Assembly (NCBI GenBank): GCA_021817755.1
Contig: JAKAGC010000019.1
Span: forward strand, 1 to 15,396
Direction of reading: 5' to 3'
DNA length: 15,396 nt
Source: Acidobacteriota bacterium
GTDB lineage: Bacteria > Acidobacteriota > Aminicenantia > UBA2199
Positions within the stretch are counted from its first letter, which is position 1, and each line of letters begins with the position of its first letter. The position numbers and the translations under genes were made by a program. The notes under the pieces are model-generated. The model was not told where the DNA came from. It ran no database searches and saw only the letters and a list, made by a program, of their open reading frames with translations. Shown in pieces: positions 7,619 to 15,162 of the stretch.

Positions 7619-8809
7619 ATGAAAAAAGAGTTATTCATAAAAATTCATAGATGCGAGCAAGTAACGAGTGAGAAAATCTCCCTGGATATTGAAGGTCTAA
7701 TAATAGAAGGAGATTATATTGTCCGGGGACAACCGGTTGAGATAGAAATGAATGGAAAGTTCCACCGCCTTGCTGCAATGGATAACGGTAGATTCCGGAC
7801 AGAATTAATTTTCCCGGTTGTACAAGGGGAGCGGCAACGATTAAAAGCAAGGATACTTGGGCAACTGACCGAAGTACCAGATTTTTCAATAGAAATCGTT
7901 CCACCGGATTATGAATCTTATTTACTCAAGCACTCGGCAGCGACTTCCAAATGGGATACATCATTACCTCTAATACTATCTGGAAAACGTGTGGTCATGC
8001 GTGGCGATTCGGTTACTTTTCCTACGGGGATTTATGAAGCGACCTCAGATATTCACGTCGAAAGGGGTGGCAGACTGATTATAGAAAAGGGTGTAACAAT
8101 TGAATTCACCTCCGAATCGGGGATTATATGTGAAGGGATATTAGAGGTTCGGGGAGATAAGGAAAATCCGGTAACATTCACTGCCCGTCAAGCTCACTGG
8201 AGAAATGTACTTCTTTTCGGGCGCTATACAGATGGAACACGTTTACAATTCTGTACTATCGAAAAAGGAACGGGCCGATCTTTAAAAAGGGATGATGTTT
8301 CCGGTACCTATGTTCCCGAAACTATTTCAGAAGCGTTGGAAAATTGCAACGGCGGAGGGATTCAATGTATTTATACTCATCATTCGGATATTGTATTGGA
8401 GCATGTCACACTGCGTGAGAATTATGCAAGGAACGGAAAAGGGGGTGGCGTCTATCTGGAAGATGCCTCCGCTGTGATCCGTTTTTCGGAAATCCTTCAA
8501 AATCAGTCGGATGGCGTAGGGGGCGGAGTTTATATCTGCGGCCATGGAAGTGTGGATGCGAAATTCCTGGAAACGGGTATCATCGGGAATAAATCGAAAC
8601 AGGAAGGTGGAGGTATTTACCTGGAAAGTGTTTCGCCTGAGTTTATGAAATTAAACTTGATTTATAATGAGGCCCATTTTGGAGGGGCTTTATACCATAA
8701 TAATGTTAAACCGGAACAGTTGCGTTTAAATCAATGCTCAATTAAAGAAAATGTCTCATTGGATGATGGAGAAGATACAGAGGGAATTTGCGGAGACTGG
8801 AACAATTAG
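7619..8809 (+). CDS. Right-handed parallel beta-helix repeat protein without export signal
   Basis: A 396-residue protein of two parts. Residues 1-120 are beta-rich without a recognisable motif. From about 140 to the C-terminus the pattern is that of a right-handed parallel beta-helix. It has the cap-like VERGGRLIIEKGVTIEF (147-163), ILEVRGDKENPVTFTAR (174-190), then repeated Gly-triplet rungs: GGGIQC (245), GGGVYL (275), GGGVYI (301), GGGIYL (330) and GGALYH (355), at 25-30 residue spacing. Asn-rich turns (ENYARNG, QNQSDG, GNKSKQ, YNEAHFGG) lie between rungs, as in pectate-lyase-like and Pmp-like proteins. The N-terminus (MKKELFIKIHRCEQ) has no hydrophobic core, so it should stay in the cytoplasm unless exported by another route. 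The ribosome site is weak. It lies 18 nt after the AI-2E gene and is probably co-transcribed. No catalytic residues are assignable. Confidence 0.88.
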   Translation: MKKELFIKIHRCEQVTSEKISLDIEGLIIEGDYIVRGQPVEIEMNGKFHRLAAMDNGRFRTELIFPVVQGERQRLKARILGQLTEVPDFSIEIVPPDYESYLLKHSAATSKWDTSLPLILSGKRVVMRGDSVTFPTGIYEATSDIHVERGGRLIIEKGVTIEFTSESGIICEGILEVRGDKENPVTFTARQAHWRNVLLFGRYTDGTRLQFCTIEKGTGRSLKRDDVSGTYVPETISEALENCNGGGIQCIYTHHSDIVLEHVTLRENYARNGKGGGVYLEDASAVIRFSEILQNQSDGVGGGVYICGHGSVDAKFLETGIIGNKSKQEGGGIYLESVSPEFMKLNLIYNEAHFGGALYHNNVKPEQLRLNQCSIKENVSLDDGEDTEGICGDWNN

Positions 8810-8923
8810 AACGAATAATCGGATTTAACAAAAAAACGAAGTCCCACAATAATAAATTCCTGCAAGAGAATGGGCAAAGGTATCGGAAATAATAAAACAT
8901 CCTATTTGGGGTAAATGGCTAAA

Positions 8924-8953
8924 TTAAACATTTTTGGGGAAAAAACGTAATAA
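8924..8953 (+). promoter_or_regulatory. Possible promoter for the ABC transporter pair
   Basis: TTAAAC (8924-8929), an 18-nt spacer and TAATAA (8948-8953) lie 30 nt before the ABC ATPase start. The 174-nt gap 8810-8983 is otherwise AT-rich without a gene. It also holds two copies of TTTGGGG (8905 and 8933) spaced 28 bp apart. The match to consensus is modest and this is a weak call. Confidence 0.3.
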
Positions 8954-8983
8954 GAATTTCAAACGCAATTCCAGGAGGATTAT

Positions 8984-9925
8984 ATGACAAATACGCTCAA
9001 TTCCTCTGATTATGTGCTGGAGCTTGAGCACCTGGTCAAGGATTTCGATGGGAAGAGAGCCGTTGATGATATTTCCTTTAAACTAAAACGGGGAGATATC
9101 CTGGGACTGTTAGGCCCAAACGGCGCAGGTAAGACAACGACACTTCGTATGCTCCTGAATATTATCGCTCCGGACTCAGGAATAATTAAAATCCTGGGAG
9201 AAACTTTTTCGGAAAAGACAAAGAACCGGATCGGCTTCCTTCCAGAGGAACGTGGACTGTACCGAAAAATGAAAGTAATGGATACGCTTTCTTTTTTTGG
9301 GGAATTGAAAGGGATGAAGTCGGCTGAGATTAGAACGAGAGGACTGGAGCTTTTGAAAAAATTTGATCTGGAAAGGTACAAAGACCGAAAAGTCGAAGAA
9401 CTCTCAAAAGGTATGGCTCAAAAACTGCAATTTATTACAACGATTATCCACTCCCCGGAATTGCTGATCCTGGATGAACCTTTCTCCGGACTTGATCCGG
9501 TTAATATCGAACTTGTAAAAGATATCATCCTTGAAATGAAACGTCACGGAATTACAATTATTTTTTCAACACACCTGATGGATTACGCGGAAAAAATCGT
9601 AGATACAATGGTTATGATAAATAATGGAAAAGTTGTACTGGACGGAACGCTTTCCCAAGTAAAATCGGAGTTCGGTTCTAATTTCCTTAAAATAAAATAT
9701 GAAGGGGATGCGACTTTTATCACTTCTTATGATTATATAAAAAATATCCAGGATTATGGTAATGAAATGGAATTTGAGCTGACTAACCTCGAGTATAAAG
9801 ACACACTGCTAAAAGATCTGATAAACAGGTTATCGATTCATGCGTTCCAGGTAACCGAACCTTCTCTTAACAGTATTTTCATCCGTAAAGTAAGAGAAGG
9901 GAATCCTGCTCAAGGAGAACTATAA
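8984..9925 (+). CDS. ABC transporter ATP-binding protein (NatA-like)
   Basis: Cytoplasmic ATPase subunit of an ABC-2 type exporter, 313 residues. It has Walker A GPNGAGKT (44-51), Q-loop region GFLPEERGLY (84-93, with no Gln at the usual Q-loop place, as in many NatA/DrrA-like proteins), signature LSKGMAQK (140-147), Walker B LLILDEP (160-166) and switch His197 (STHLM). The last 90 or so residues (about 225-313) form the C-terminal extension typical of the NatA/DUF4162 subfamily. An AGGAGG site sits 6 nt before the ATG. The stop overlaps the next ATG by one base (TAATG), so the ATPase and permease are coupled. In NatAB the pair exports Na+; other members export drugs or peptides, so the substrate is open. 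Confidence 0.95.
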   Translation: MTNTLNSSDYVLELEHLVKDFDGKRAVDDISFKLKRGDILGLLGPNGAGKTTTLRMLLNIIAPDSGIIKILGETFSEKTKNRIGFLPEERGLYRKMKVMDTLSFFGELKGMKSAEIRTRGLELLKKFDLERYKDRKVEELSKGMAQKLQFITTIIHSPELLILDEPFSGLDPVNIELVKDIILEMKRHGITIIFSTHLMDYAEKIVDTMVMINNGKVVLDGTLSQVKSEFGSNFLKIKYEGDATFITSYDYIKNIQDYGNEMEFELTNLEYKDTLLKDLINRLSIHAFQVTEPSLNSIFIRKVREGNPAQGEL

Positions 9926-11235
9926 TGAAGTCCTGGATTATTATCAAACGGGAATACCGTGAAATAGTGAAAAAAAGATCTTTTTTGATCTCAACAATTT
10001 TAACCCCTGCATTGATGATCGGATTAATGTACCTGCCTGTTTTTCTCTCTAAAGTAGCTCGCCAGGAGAAGATTATCGAAATCATGGACTTTTCCAATTC
10101 AATTCAGAAACATTTCATGACCAAATGCAATTCGGATAAGGAGTTGAATAAACAATTACGTTTGACTTTTCGCCCTACCGAACAGTATAAGATAAAACAG
10201 CAGAAACTGCTTAATAATTTCGATACTCCAACTAAATCGGGGCAAAATTTTTCTATTGAGATTACCCCAGAATTAAAGAAAAAAATACTGGATAAAAAAA
10301 TCCACGGACTGCTTATTATCCCGGAGAAAATAAGACAAAACCGAATGGTTTATTTTTTTGCCATAAACGTATCCGATTTTGAGACACATAAATACATTAC
10401 TTCTTCTATCCAGAAAATACTCTGCGAACAAATCCTGGTCGAACGGAGTATCGATCCGGATGTGGTACGGGATGCTACTGCGGATGTTTCCATCGGAACA
10501 TATAAAGTGAAAAAAGAAGGGACAGCGAGTACCAGCTCTAAAATGGAATATTTAATCTCAATTTTTATGTTGAGTATCTTATTTTCGGTAATCTTGGGGT
10601 ATGGTCAGCTCACAATGCGCGGGGTAATGGAAGAGAAAAATAACCGTATCATCGAAGTATTAATTTCTTCAACGGATGCGATTAGTTTATTCTGGGGAAA
10701 AGTAATCGGTATCGGATTGGCAGGCCTAACCCAGGTGGGATTATGGATAATACTGGGAGGGCTTTTTGCCTCTCAATCTTCATTGGGTATCGATGCAAGT
10801 ATTCTCAGCTTTTTAAACCTGGAACTTGCGCTTTATTTTTGCATTTTCTTTATTATCGGGTACTTTATGTATGCTGTAATATTTTCGGTTGTAGGCGCAT
10901 CGGTTAATACTGACCAAGAGGCTCAACAGTTTTCGGCTCCGATTATCTACCTATTATTGATCCCATTTTTTTTCGGGATGATGATAACACAAAGTCCTGA
11001 TTCACCGGTTTTTATACTGGCGTCATTATTCCCATTTTTTACACCGATGTTGATGTTTATGCGAATTACCATATCGATGCCTCCTTTTTACCAGGTAGCA
11101 ACCTCAATCGCAATAAGTATAATAACCACTGTGTTTATGGCCTGGGTGGGAGCAAAGATATTCCGTGTTGGAATCCTGATGTACGGGAAGAAGCCCTCTC
11201 TTAAAGAAATGATACATTGGTCACGTTATAAATAA
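9925..11235 (+). CDS. ABC-2 type permease (NatB-like)
   Basis: Membrane subunit partnering the upstream ATPase, 436 residues. It has one N-terminal transmembrane helix (about 20-42), a large extracytoplasmic domain (about 45-205), then about five or six helices from 208 to 415. Between the second and third helix is the ABC2_membrane_3 signature MRGVMEEKNNRIIEVLISS (231-249), the coupling-helix region seen in NatB and YhaP-type permeases. Further on, NTDQEAQQFSAPI (328-340) and PFFTPMLMFMR (370-380) fit the same family. The start is coupled to the ATPase stop and has GGAG upstream. Only one permease gene is present, so it probably acts as a homodimer. Confidence 0.93.
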   Translation: MKSWIIIKREYREIVKKRSFLISTILTPALMIGLMYLPVFLSKVARQEKIIEIMDFSNSIQKHFMTKCNSDKELNKQLRLTFRPTEQYKIKQQKLLNNFDTPTKSGQNFSIEITPELKKKILDKKIHGLLIIPEKIRQNRMVYFFAINVSDFETHKYITSSIQKILCEQILVERSIDPDVVRDATADVSIGTYKVKKEGTASTSSKMEYLISIFMLSILFSVILGYGQLTMRGVMEEKNNRIIEVLISSTDAISLFWGKVIGIGLAGLTQVGLWIILGGLFASQSSLGIDASILSFLNLELALYFCIFFIIGYFMYAVIFSVVGASVNTDQEAQQFSAPIIYLLLIPFFFGMMITQSPDSPVFILASLFPFFTPMLMFMRITISMPPFYQVATSIAISIITTVFMAWVGAKIFRVGILMYGKKPSLKEMIHWSRYK

Positions 11236-11284
11236 CGGACAGATTAATGCTTTATCAAGACTGTTCTTTATTTCGAGAAAAATA

Positions 11285-11313
11285 TTGCCTTTTTAAAGAA
11301 AACTGCGTATAAT
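11285..11313 (+). promoter_or_regulatory. Sigma70-type promoter for the TlpA-like gene
   Basis: TTGCCT (11285-11290), a 17-nt spacer and a perfect TATAAT (11308-11313). The predicted start near 11320 gives a leader of about 29 nt that contains AAGGAG (11336-11341), 7 nt before the ATG at 11349. The layout is internally consistent. Confidence 0.7.
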
Positions 11314-11348
11314 AAATTTTCCAATCATCTAAAATAAGGAGAAAGCCA

Positions 11349-12542
11349 ATGAAGAAGGTTAAATTTATTTTTTTAGGTCTACTGGTTGCAATACTGGCTT
11401 CATTAAATGTAGCATGTCTTTCAACACTTGATGCCACTGAAAAAAGTTCTTATGAAGCTGAATATACAAAAATCGGGACCGATTTCCAGGCAAAACTTAA
11501 AACCATTGAAAAACGCGAAGAATACAAAGCATTATTAGATCAACGAGTCGCTTCACTTATGGGTCTATTAAAGAAAATGGAAGGTACGAGCCTCCAGGAT
11601 CAGGATTCATTATTAAAAGGAAAAATCCTGCTTGATTTAAGAAGAGTAGAAGAAGCTCAGAAAATATTCGATGAATTAATTACGAAGAAATCTACTCAAG
11701 CGAATGCAGCAAAATTAGAAAAAACGAAGATTTTAATCTTCACTAACAAGGCAATGGATGCATTAAACCTCTTTAAAGCGGTGGAAAATGCACTTCCTAA
11801 AGATGAAAACTATCTGGGAGTGATGTTTATGATTAGTGAAGCAGTGGATGACAAAAACATCCAGGTTGAGTATGCAAATAAATTCCTCAAATACGCCCCA
11901 TCATCAGATGACTATGCTTACCAACGGGTACAGTGTTATGATGTTATTGCCTCAATGGAAAAAGAAAAAGGGAATACTCAAAAGGCTCTTGAAATTCTCG
12001 AGAAAGCTCTAAAAACTGAGACCAATATCAATGCAAAACATCAACTGGATTCTGCATATAAACAGATGAAGTTAGTGGGTGCACCTGCTCCTGAAATCAG
12101 TGCAGAAACCTGGATCAATTCCGAACCGTTAAAACTGGGAAATCTTAAAGGGAAAGTTGTTGTAATAGATTTTTGGGCAACATGGTGTGGTCCGTGCCGG
12201 AAGGTAATGCCTTTACTGGTGGAACTTTATTCCGAACTGAAAGATAAAGGAGTAGTAATTATCGGTTTTACTCGTGTCCAGGGTCAGTATTCGGATGATA
12301 AAGAAAACAAAGGAAAAGTATCTCCTCAAGAAGAAATTACTCTAACAAAAGAATTTTTAAAACGCTTCAATATTAATTATCCTTCTGCGATTTCCAATGG
12401 AAAAGCAATCCAGGATTCATATGGCGTTTCAGCAATCCCGACGATGATTTTTATCGATAAAAAAGGCATTGTTCGTGAAGTGCAGGTAGGATCGGAAAGT
12501 AAAGAAGCTTTAAAAGCCAAGATTATGAAATATTTGAATTAA
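11349..12542 (+). CDS. TlpA-like thiol-disulfide oxidoreductase with N-terminal TPR-like region
   Basis: Predicted envelope redox protein, 397 residues. The N-terminus (KKVKFIFLGLLVAILASLN) is a signal peptide. Cys23 in NVAC suggests a lipoprotein, but Asn at the -3 position is not a standard lipobox residue, so signal peptidase I cleavage is also possible. Residues about 50-240 are helical and TPR-like (LLKGKILLDLRRVEEAQKIF; NTQKALEILEKALKTE). The thioredoxin/AhpC-TSA domain spans about 243-395, with VIDFWATWCGPCRKVMP carrying the redox pair Cys280 and Cys283, and the cis-proline loop SAIPTMIF (Pro364). The extra loop VQGQYSDDKENKGKV (310-324) is typical of TlpA/ResA insertions. It has its own promoter and terminator and so appears to be a single-gene unit. 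Partner proteins (cytochrome maturation or others) are not in the window. Confidence 0.92.
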   Translation: MKKVKFIFLGLLVAILASLNVACLSTLDATEKSSYEAEYTKIGTDFQAKLKTIEKREEYKALLDQRVASLMGLLKKMEGTSLQDQDSLLKGKILLDLRRVEEAQKIFDELITKKSTQANAAKLEKTKILIFTNKAMDALNLFKAVENALPKDENYLGVMFMISEAVDDKNIQVEYANKFLKYAPSSDDYAYQRVQCYDVIASMEKEKGNTQKALEILEKALKTETNINAKHQLDSAYKQMKLVGAPAPEISAETWINSEPLKLGNLKGKVVVIDFWATWCGPCRKVMPLLVELYSELKDKGVVIIGFTRVQGQYSDDKENKGKVSPQEEITLTKEFLKRFNINYPSAISNGKAIQDSYGVSAIPTMIFIDKKGIVREVQVGSESKEALKAKIMKYLN

Positions 12543-12590
12543 AGAAAATCTTTTCTAAAGATTCGAATAATTTTAGATATAAACACAAAT

Positions 12591-12640
12591 TGCCCGCTTG
12601 TCTTGAGTGTAATTGAAAAAGACGGCGGGCATTTTTCTTT
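12591..12640 (+). terminator. Rho-independent terminator after the TlpA-like gene
   Basis: TGCCCGC (12591-12597) pairs with GCGGGCA (12625-12631). The stem continues as GTCTT with AAGAC after a small internal bulge, enclosing a loop of about 14 nt. TTTTTCTTT follows directly. On the other strand the stem is followed by a T-rich tail, so it may also stop the convergent rsmD transcript. Confidence 0.85.
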
Positions 12641-12683
12641 CTGTGGAAGAATTAATCAAATAATGTAAAGCTATTGAAAGGGG

Positions 12684-13247
12684 TTAAGCACTTTTGGGAA
12701 ATGGGCGAAAGAAATCGAGTGACCTTCGCCCGAGAGTTTGTGTCCTATAGCACTCAAAATACTTGGAATCAAAATTCAATTCTTGGGGTCTTTCAAGCAC
12801 TGCTATTCCATCATCTTTCAAAACATTTCTTTTGTAAATCACTTTTAAGGGGTTGGCATACTCGAGTAAACTATAAGGGGGATCGAGAAAGATGATATCG
12901 AATTTGAATCCGCTTTTTGCCAACTGGATAATGCTTCGGTTATAGTCTCCCTTTATAATGCGGTAATGATCGGAAGGGACTCCGATTTTATCGAGGTTTT
13001 GTTGTAAGACTTTTACATTTTCATTGAGTTGTTCAATAAAAACAACGTATTCTGCTCCCCGTGACAAGGCTTCGATACCGATATTTCCAGTACCACCGAA
13101 GCCATCAAGGAAAATGGTTTCACGAATTTCTTCCTGGATAATATCGAAAAATGCAACTTTCAAACGGGAAGTAGTAGGCCTTAAATCCGGGTGGTTCACG
13201 GATTTAAGCTTTCTTCCTTTATATAATCCTGCATATATTCTTAACAT
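12684..13247 (-). CDS. rsmD: 16S rRNA (guanine966-N2)-methyltransferase
   Basis: SAM-dependent methyltransferase that modifies G966 of 16S rRNA during small-subunit assembly, 187 residues, normal length. The N-terminal MLRIYAGLYKGRKLK and LRPTTSRLKVAFFDI (22-36) are typical of RsmD. The SAM-binding motif I is DGFGGTGNIGIEALSRGA (48-65), slightly unusual, as most members have D-x-F-(A/C)-G-(S/T)-G-x-x-G. The catalytic motif is DPPY (122-125), followed by the usual C-terminal strand pair. The start ATG is preceded by a strong promoter whose -10 ends 6 nt upstream, and no normally spaced ribosome site exists, so the mRNA may be leaderless. It is divergent from the WYL regulator and convergent with the TlpA-like gene. 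Confidence 0.95.
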   Translation of the reverse strand: MLRIYAGLYKGRKLKSVNHPDLRPTTSRLKVAFFDIIQEEIRETIFLDGFGGTGNIGIEALSRGAEYVVFIEQLNENVKVLQQNLDKIGVPSDHYRIIKGDYNRSIIQLAKSGFKFDIIFLDPPYSLLEYANPLKVIYKRNVLKDDGIAVLERPQELNFDSKYFECYRTQTLGRRSLDFFRPFPKSA

Positions 13248-13253
13248 ACCCTA

Positions 13254-13282
13254 AGAATACAATGTTTTTCCATTTCCGTCAA
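13254..13282 (-). promoter_or_regulatory. Sigma70-type promoter of rsmD, predicted leaderless
   Basis: Read on the minus strand: TTGACG (13282-13277), a 17-nt spacer, TATTCT (13259-13254), then TAGGGT and the rsmD ATG at 13247. The transcription start would fall on or next to the A of the ATG. This is close to the consensus sequence. Confidence 0.75.
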
Positions 13283-13323
13283 GGGAAAATTATTTGAAGA
13301 ATTCAGAATAGCTGGAATAAGGA

Positions 13324-13352
13324 TTGAATAATTCGAGTATTGAGAGTATATT
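13324..13352 (+). promoter_or_regulatory. Sigma70-type promoter of the WYL regulator, predicted leaderless
   Basis: TTGAAT (13324-13329), a 17-nt spacer, TATATT (13347-13352), then TACTAT and ATG at 13359. There is no Shine-Dalgarno between the -10 and the start. Part of the spacer forms an imperfect inverted repeat, AATA-7-TATT (13327-13341), which could be an operator, but it is short. Confidence 0.7.
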
Positions 13353-13358
13353 TACTAT

Positions 13359-14324
13359 ATGGCAAAACGATTATCCTACGAACGATACCTCTGGTTTCAC
13401 CAGAAACTGAAACAACAGAAATTTCCAAAATTGATCGATCTGATGGAAAAGTTCGAAATTTCCTCGCGCCAGGCGGCTCGTGAAATCGAAAATATGCGCC
13501 TTTTCTTCAATGCTCCGGTGGAATACTCGGCAACAGAAAAGGGTTACTACTATGAGGATGAACATTTCGAATTCCCTGCTCCGATGATCTCGGAAGAAGA
13601 GATTATATCCCTTATAATCGCGAAACGAATGTCGGTTACTATCCCGGACGAGCGCCGTAAAAAACAATTAAATGCTTTTTTTGAAAATCTCTCGGCCTAT
13701 TTCGATCTGGATATGGGGAAACTGGAAAACCGAATTTCTCTTAAAAATGTCCGCTACTCGCAGGTGAATCCATTGGTCTTCGATATGGTGCTCCAGGGTG
13801 TAAGTAAATCAAAAAAACTGGAAATCTCTTATTATTCGGTTTTCAATAGAGAAACGACAGAACGGATTATAAATCCGCTTCATCTGGTATTGTATATGGG
13901 AAACTGGCATATCATTGCCTTCTGTGAAACGAAACAGGGTATCCGCGATTTTGCTCTCTCTCGTATACGGTCGGTTGTTGTTTTGGAGGAATCTATTCCA
14001 AAAAAATATACAGAGATTAATATAAAAGAACAAATGGATAGAGCGCACGGCATCTTTTTTGATGGTGAAAAAAAACAGGTGACGTTACGGTTCAACCGGT
14101 GTATTTCAGACTACATCCTGGAACAAATATGGTTTCAAGGACAGGAAATCCGGAAAGAACAGGATGGGAATCTTCTCCTGACCTTTTTTGTAACGGATTT
14201 TCGCGAAGTTACCCGGGAAATATTGAGCTTCGGGGGTGATGTGGAAGTCCTGGAACCGGAACCTCTTAAAGAAATAATTGGGTCACATGTGCGAAAACTG
14301 AAAGAGATATACGGCAACGTATAA
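13359..14324 (+). CDS. WYL-domain transcriptional regulator
   Basis: Predicted DNA-binding regulator of the WYL family, 321 residues. It has an N-terminal winged HTH (about 6-66; KLIDLMEKFEISSRQAAREI is the HTH core), a middle WYL domain (about 145-212; ISYYSVFNRETTERIINPLH, GNWHIIAFCE, IRDFALSRIRSV) and a C-terminal WCX extension (about 238-318). The family's eponymous Trp-Tyr-Leu appears here as Trp-His-Ile (183-185), a common kind of variation. WYL domains bind nucleic acid or nucleotide ligands in characterised members, often in DNA-damage or defence contexts. No defence genes are visible beside it. ATG 13359 is the only start that keeps the HTH intact. It is divergent from rsmD with 111 nt between, and convergent with the DUF4097-type gene with 13 nt between. 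Confidence 0.92.
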   Translation: MAKRLSYERYLWFHQKLKQQKFPKLIDLMEKFEISSRQAAREIENMRLFFNAPVEYSATEKGYYYEDEHFEFPAPMISEEEIISLIIAKRMSVTIPDERRKKQLNAFFENLSAYFDLDMGKLENRISLKNVRYSQVNPLVFDMVLQGVSKSKKLEISYYSVFNRETTERIINPLHLVLYMGNWHIIAFCETKQGIRDFALSRIRSVVVLEESIPKKYTEINIKEQMDRAHGIFFDGEKKQVTLRFNRCISDYILEQIWFQGQEIRKEQDGNLLLTFFVTDFREVTREILSFGGDVEVLEPEPLKEIIGSHVRKLKEIYGNV

Positions 14325-14337
14325 ATAGAAGAATATT

Positions 14338-15075
14338 TTAATTGCTTTTTAACTTTATATCGCCGGTAACTGTTTCAACATTTATAGAATAAATTCCATT
14401 TTCGACTACTCCTTTCATGGATGAACCGAAAAGAGTACTATTTTCTACTAGTTCAAAATCACTGGATATAGTACCTGTACGGGACACAAGTTGGATAGAA
14501 AAACCGGAGCCTTCTTTTAATGAAATTTTGACATCTCCATTAACGGTTTTTATTTTTACATTTCCAGCCATTACCTTTCTTAATTTAGTACTGATATCGC
14601 CATTGATGGAATCGATAAAACAATCGGTCATACTTCCACTAAAATCGATATCGCCATTGTATGTTTTTATTTCAATTTTATTAAAATCTCCTTGCATTTC
14701 AACATCTCCATTCATGGTAAATAACGAGCATGCAGCAAGGGATTGGGGTATCTTAATGGTAAATTCTACGGATGCGGAAGTCCTGGTTAATCCTTTTCCT
14801 GTTGTAACTGTTACGGAATTGGAACCGGCATTAAACAAGATATCGGGATTATCCAATTCCTGGTTTTTCTTATCCGATTTTAATAAGACTTCTATTGTAA
14901 TTTCATTTCCCTTAACGGCATCAATTTCTATATCACCTCGTTGAGTGGAGAGTTGAAATGTACCATGGGGATTTATTGTAAAACTTCGCTTAATATTGTT
15001 TTCGTATCTATCACCATATACGAGAAATGTTAAACAAAACATAATTACAAGCAAAACGACTATCCTGCTGTTCAT
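14338..15075 (-). CDS. Secreted DUF4097-type beta-helical repeat protein
   Basis: A 245-residue protein with an N-terminal signal peptide (about 1-21, hydrophobic core VVLLVIMFCLTFLVYG) and no further membrane helix, so it is exported to the periplasm or surface. The rest is a repeat of short beta rungs ending in an N-G-D turn: RGDIEI (46), NGDVEM (122), NGDIDF (140), NGDIST (158), NGDVKI (179), TGTISS (200) and TGDIKL (237). Spacing in the central part is 18 or 21 residues. This pattern is characteristic of DUF4097/putative auto-transporter adhesin head domains, whose function is unknown. GGAGG lies 4 nt before the ATG, a good ribosome site. The gene is divergent from the folK-like gene. Confidence 0.88.
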   Translation of the reverse strand: MNSRIVVLLVIMFCLTFLVYGDRYENNIKRSFTINPHGTFQLSTQRGDIEIDAVKGNEITIEVLLKSDKKNQELDNPDILFNAGSNSVTVTTGKGLTRTSASVEFTIKIPQSLAACSLFTMNGDVEMQGDFNKIEIKTYNGDIDFSGSMTDCFIDSINGDISTKLRKVMAGNVKIKTVNGDVKISLKEGSGFSIQLVSRTGTISSDFELVENSTLFGSSMKGVVENGIYSINVETVTGDIKLKSN

Positions 15076-15127
15076 AATGCCTCCTTGTATTATAAGAAAC
15101 GAAATCGGATCTAAAAAGTTCGCATTC

Positions 15128-15156
15128 TTTACAAATAATTGAAAATATGATAATAA
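15128..15156 (+). promoter_or_regulatory. Predicted leaderless promoter of the folK-like gene
   Basis: TTTACA (15128-15133), a 17-nt spacer, TAATAA (15151-15156), then TAAAAA and ATG at 15163. The geometry equals that of the rsmD and WYL promoters. The region is very AT-rich, so a chance match is more likely here. Confidence 0.5.
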
Positions 15157-15162
15157 TAAAAA

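Noticed and set aside
7619..7645. Leaderless start of the beta-helix gene
   Set aside because: The bases at the -10 position before its ATG (ACTGAG) do not resemble a -10 box, and the upstream gene is only 18 nt away, so co-transcription is simpler.
11238..11270. Possible hairpin after the ABC permease gene (GGACAG / CTGTTC)
   Set aside because: Only 6 bp including a G-U pair, with an 18-nt loop and a broken T tail, too weak to call a terminator.
12543..12556. AGAAAATCTTTTCT palindrome after the TlpA-like gene
   Set aside because: A hairpin would have a 2-nt loop and only A-T rich pairing. The GC-rich terminator at 12591 explains transcript ending better.
14417..14944. Open frame of 175 codons on the plus strand
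   Set aside because: Antisense to the DUF4097-type gene, whose signal peptide, ribosome site and repeats are clear. The long frame is a by-product of repeat codon use.
15089..15094. TATAAT on the minus strand upstream of the DUF4097-type gene
   Set aside because: The box is perfect, but no -35 fits at 16-18 nt, and a start 7 nt downstream would fall inside the GGAGG ribosome site, so the promoter is unproven.
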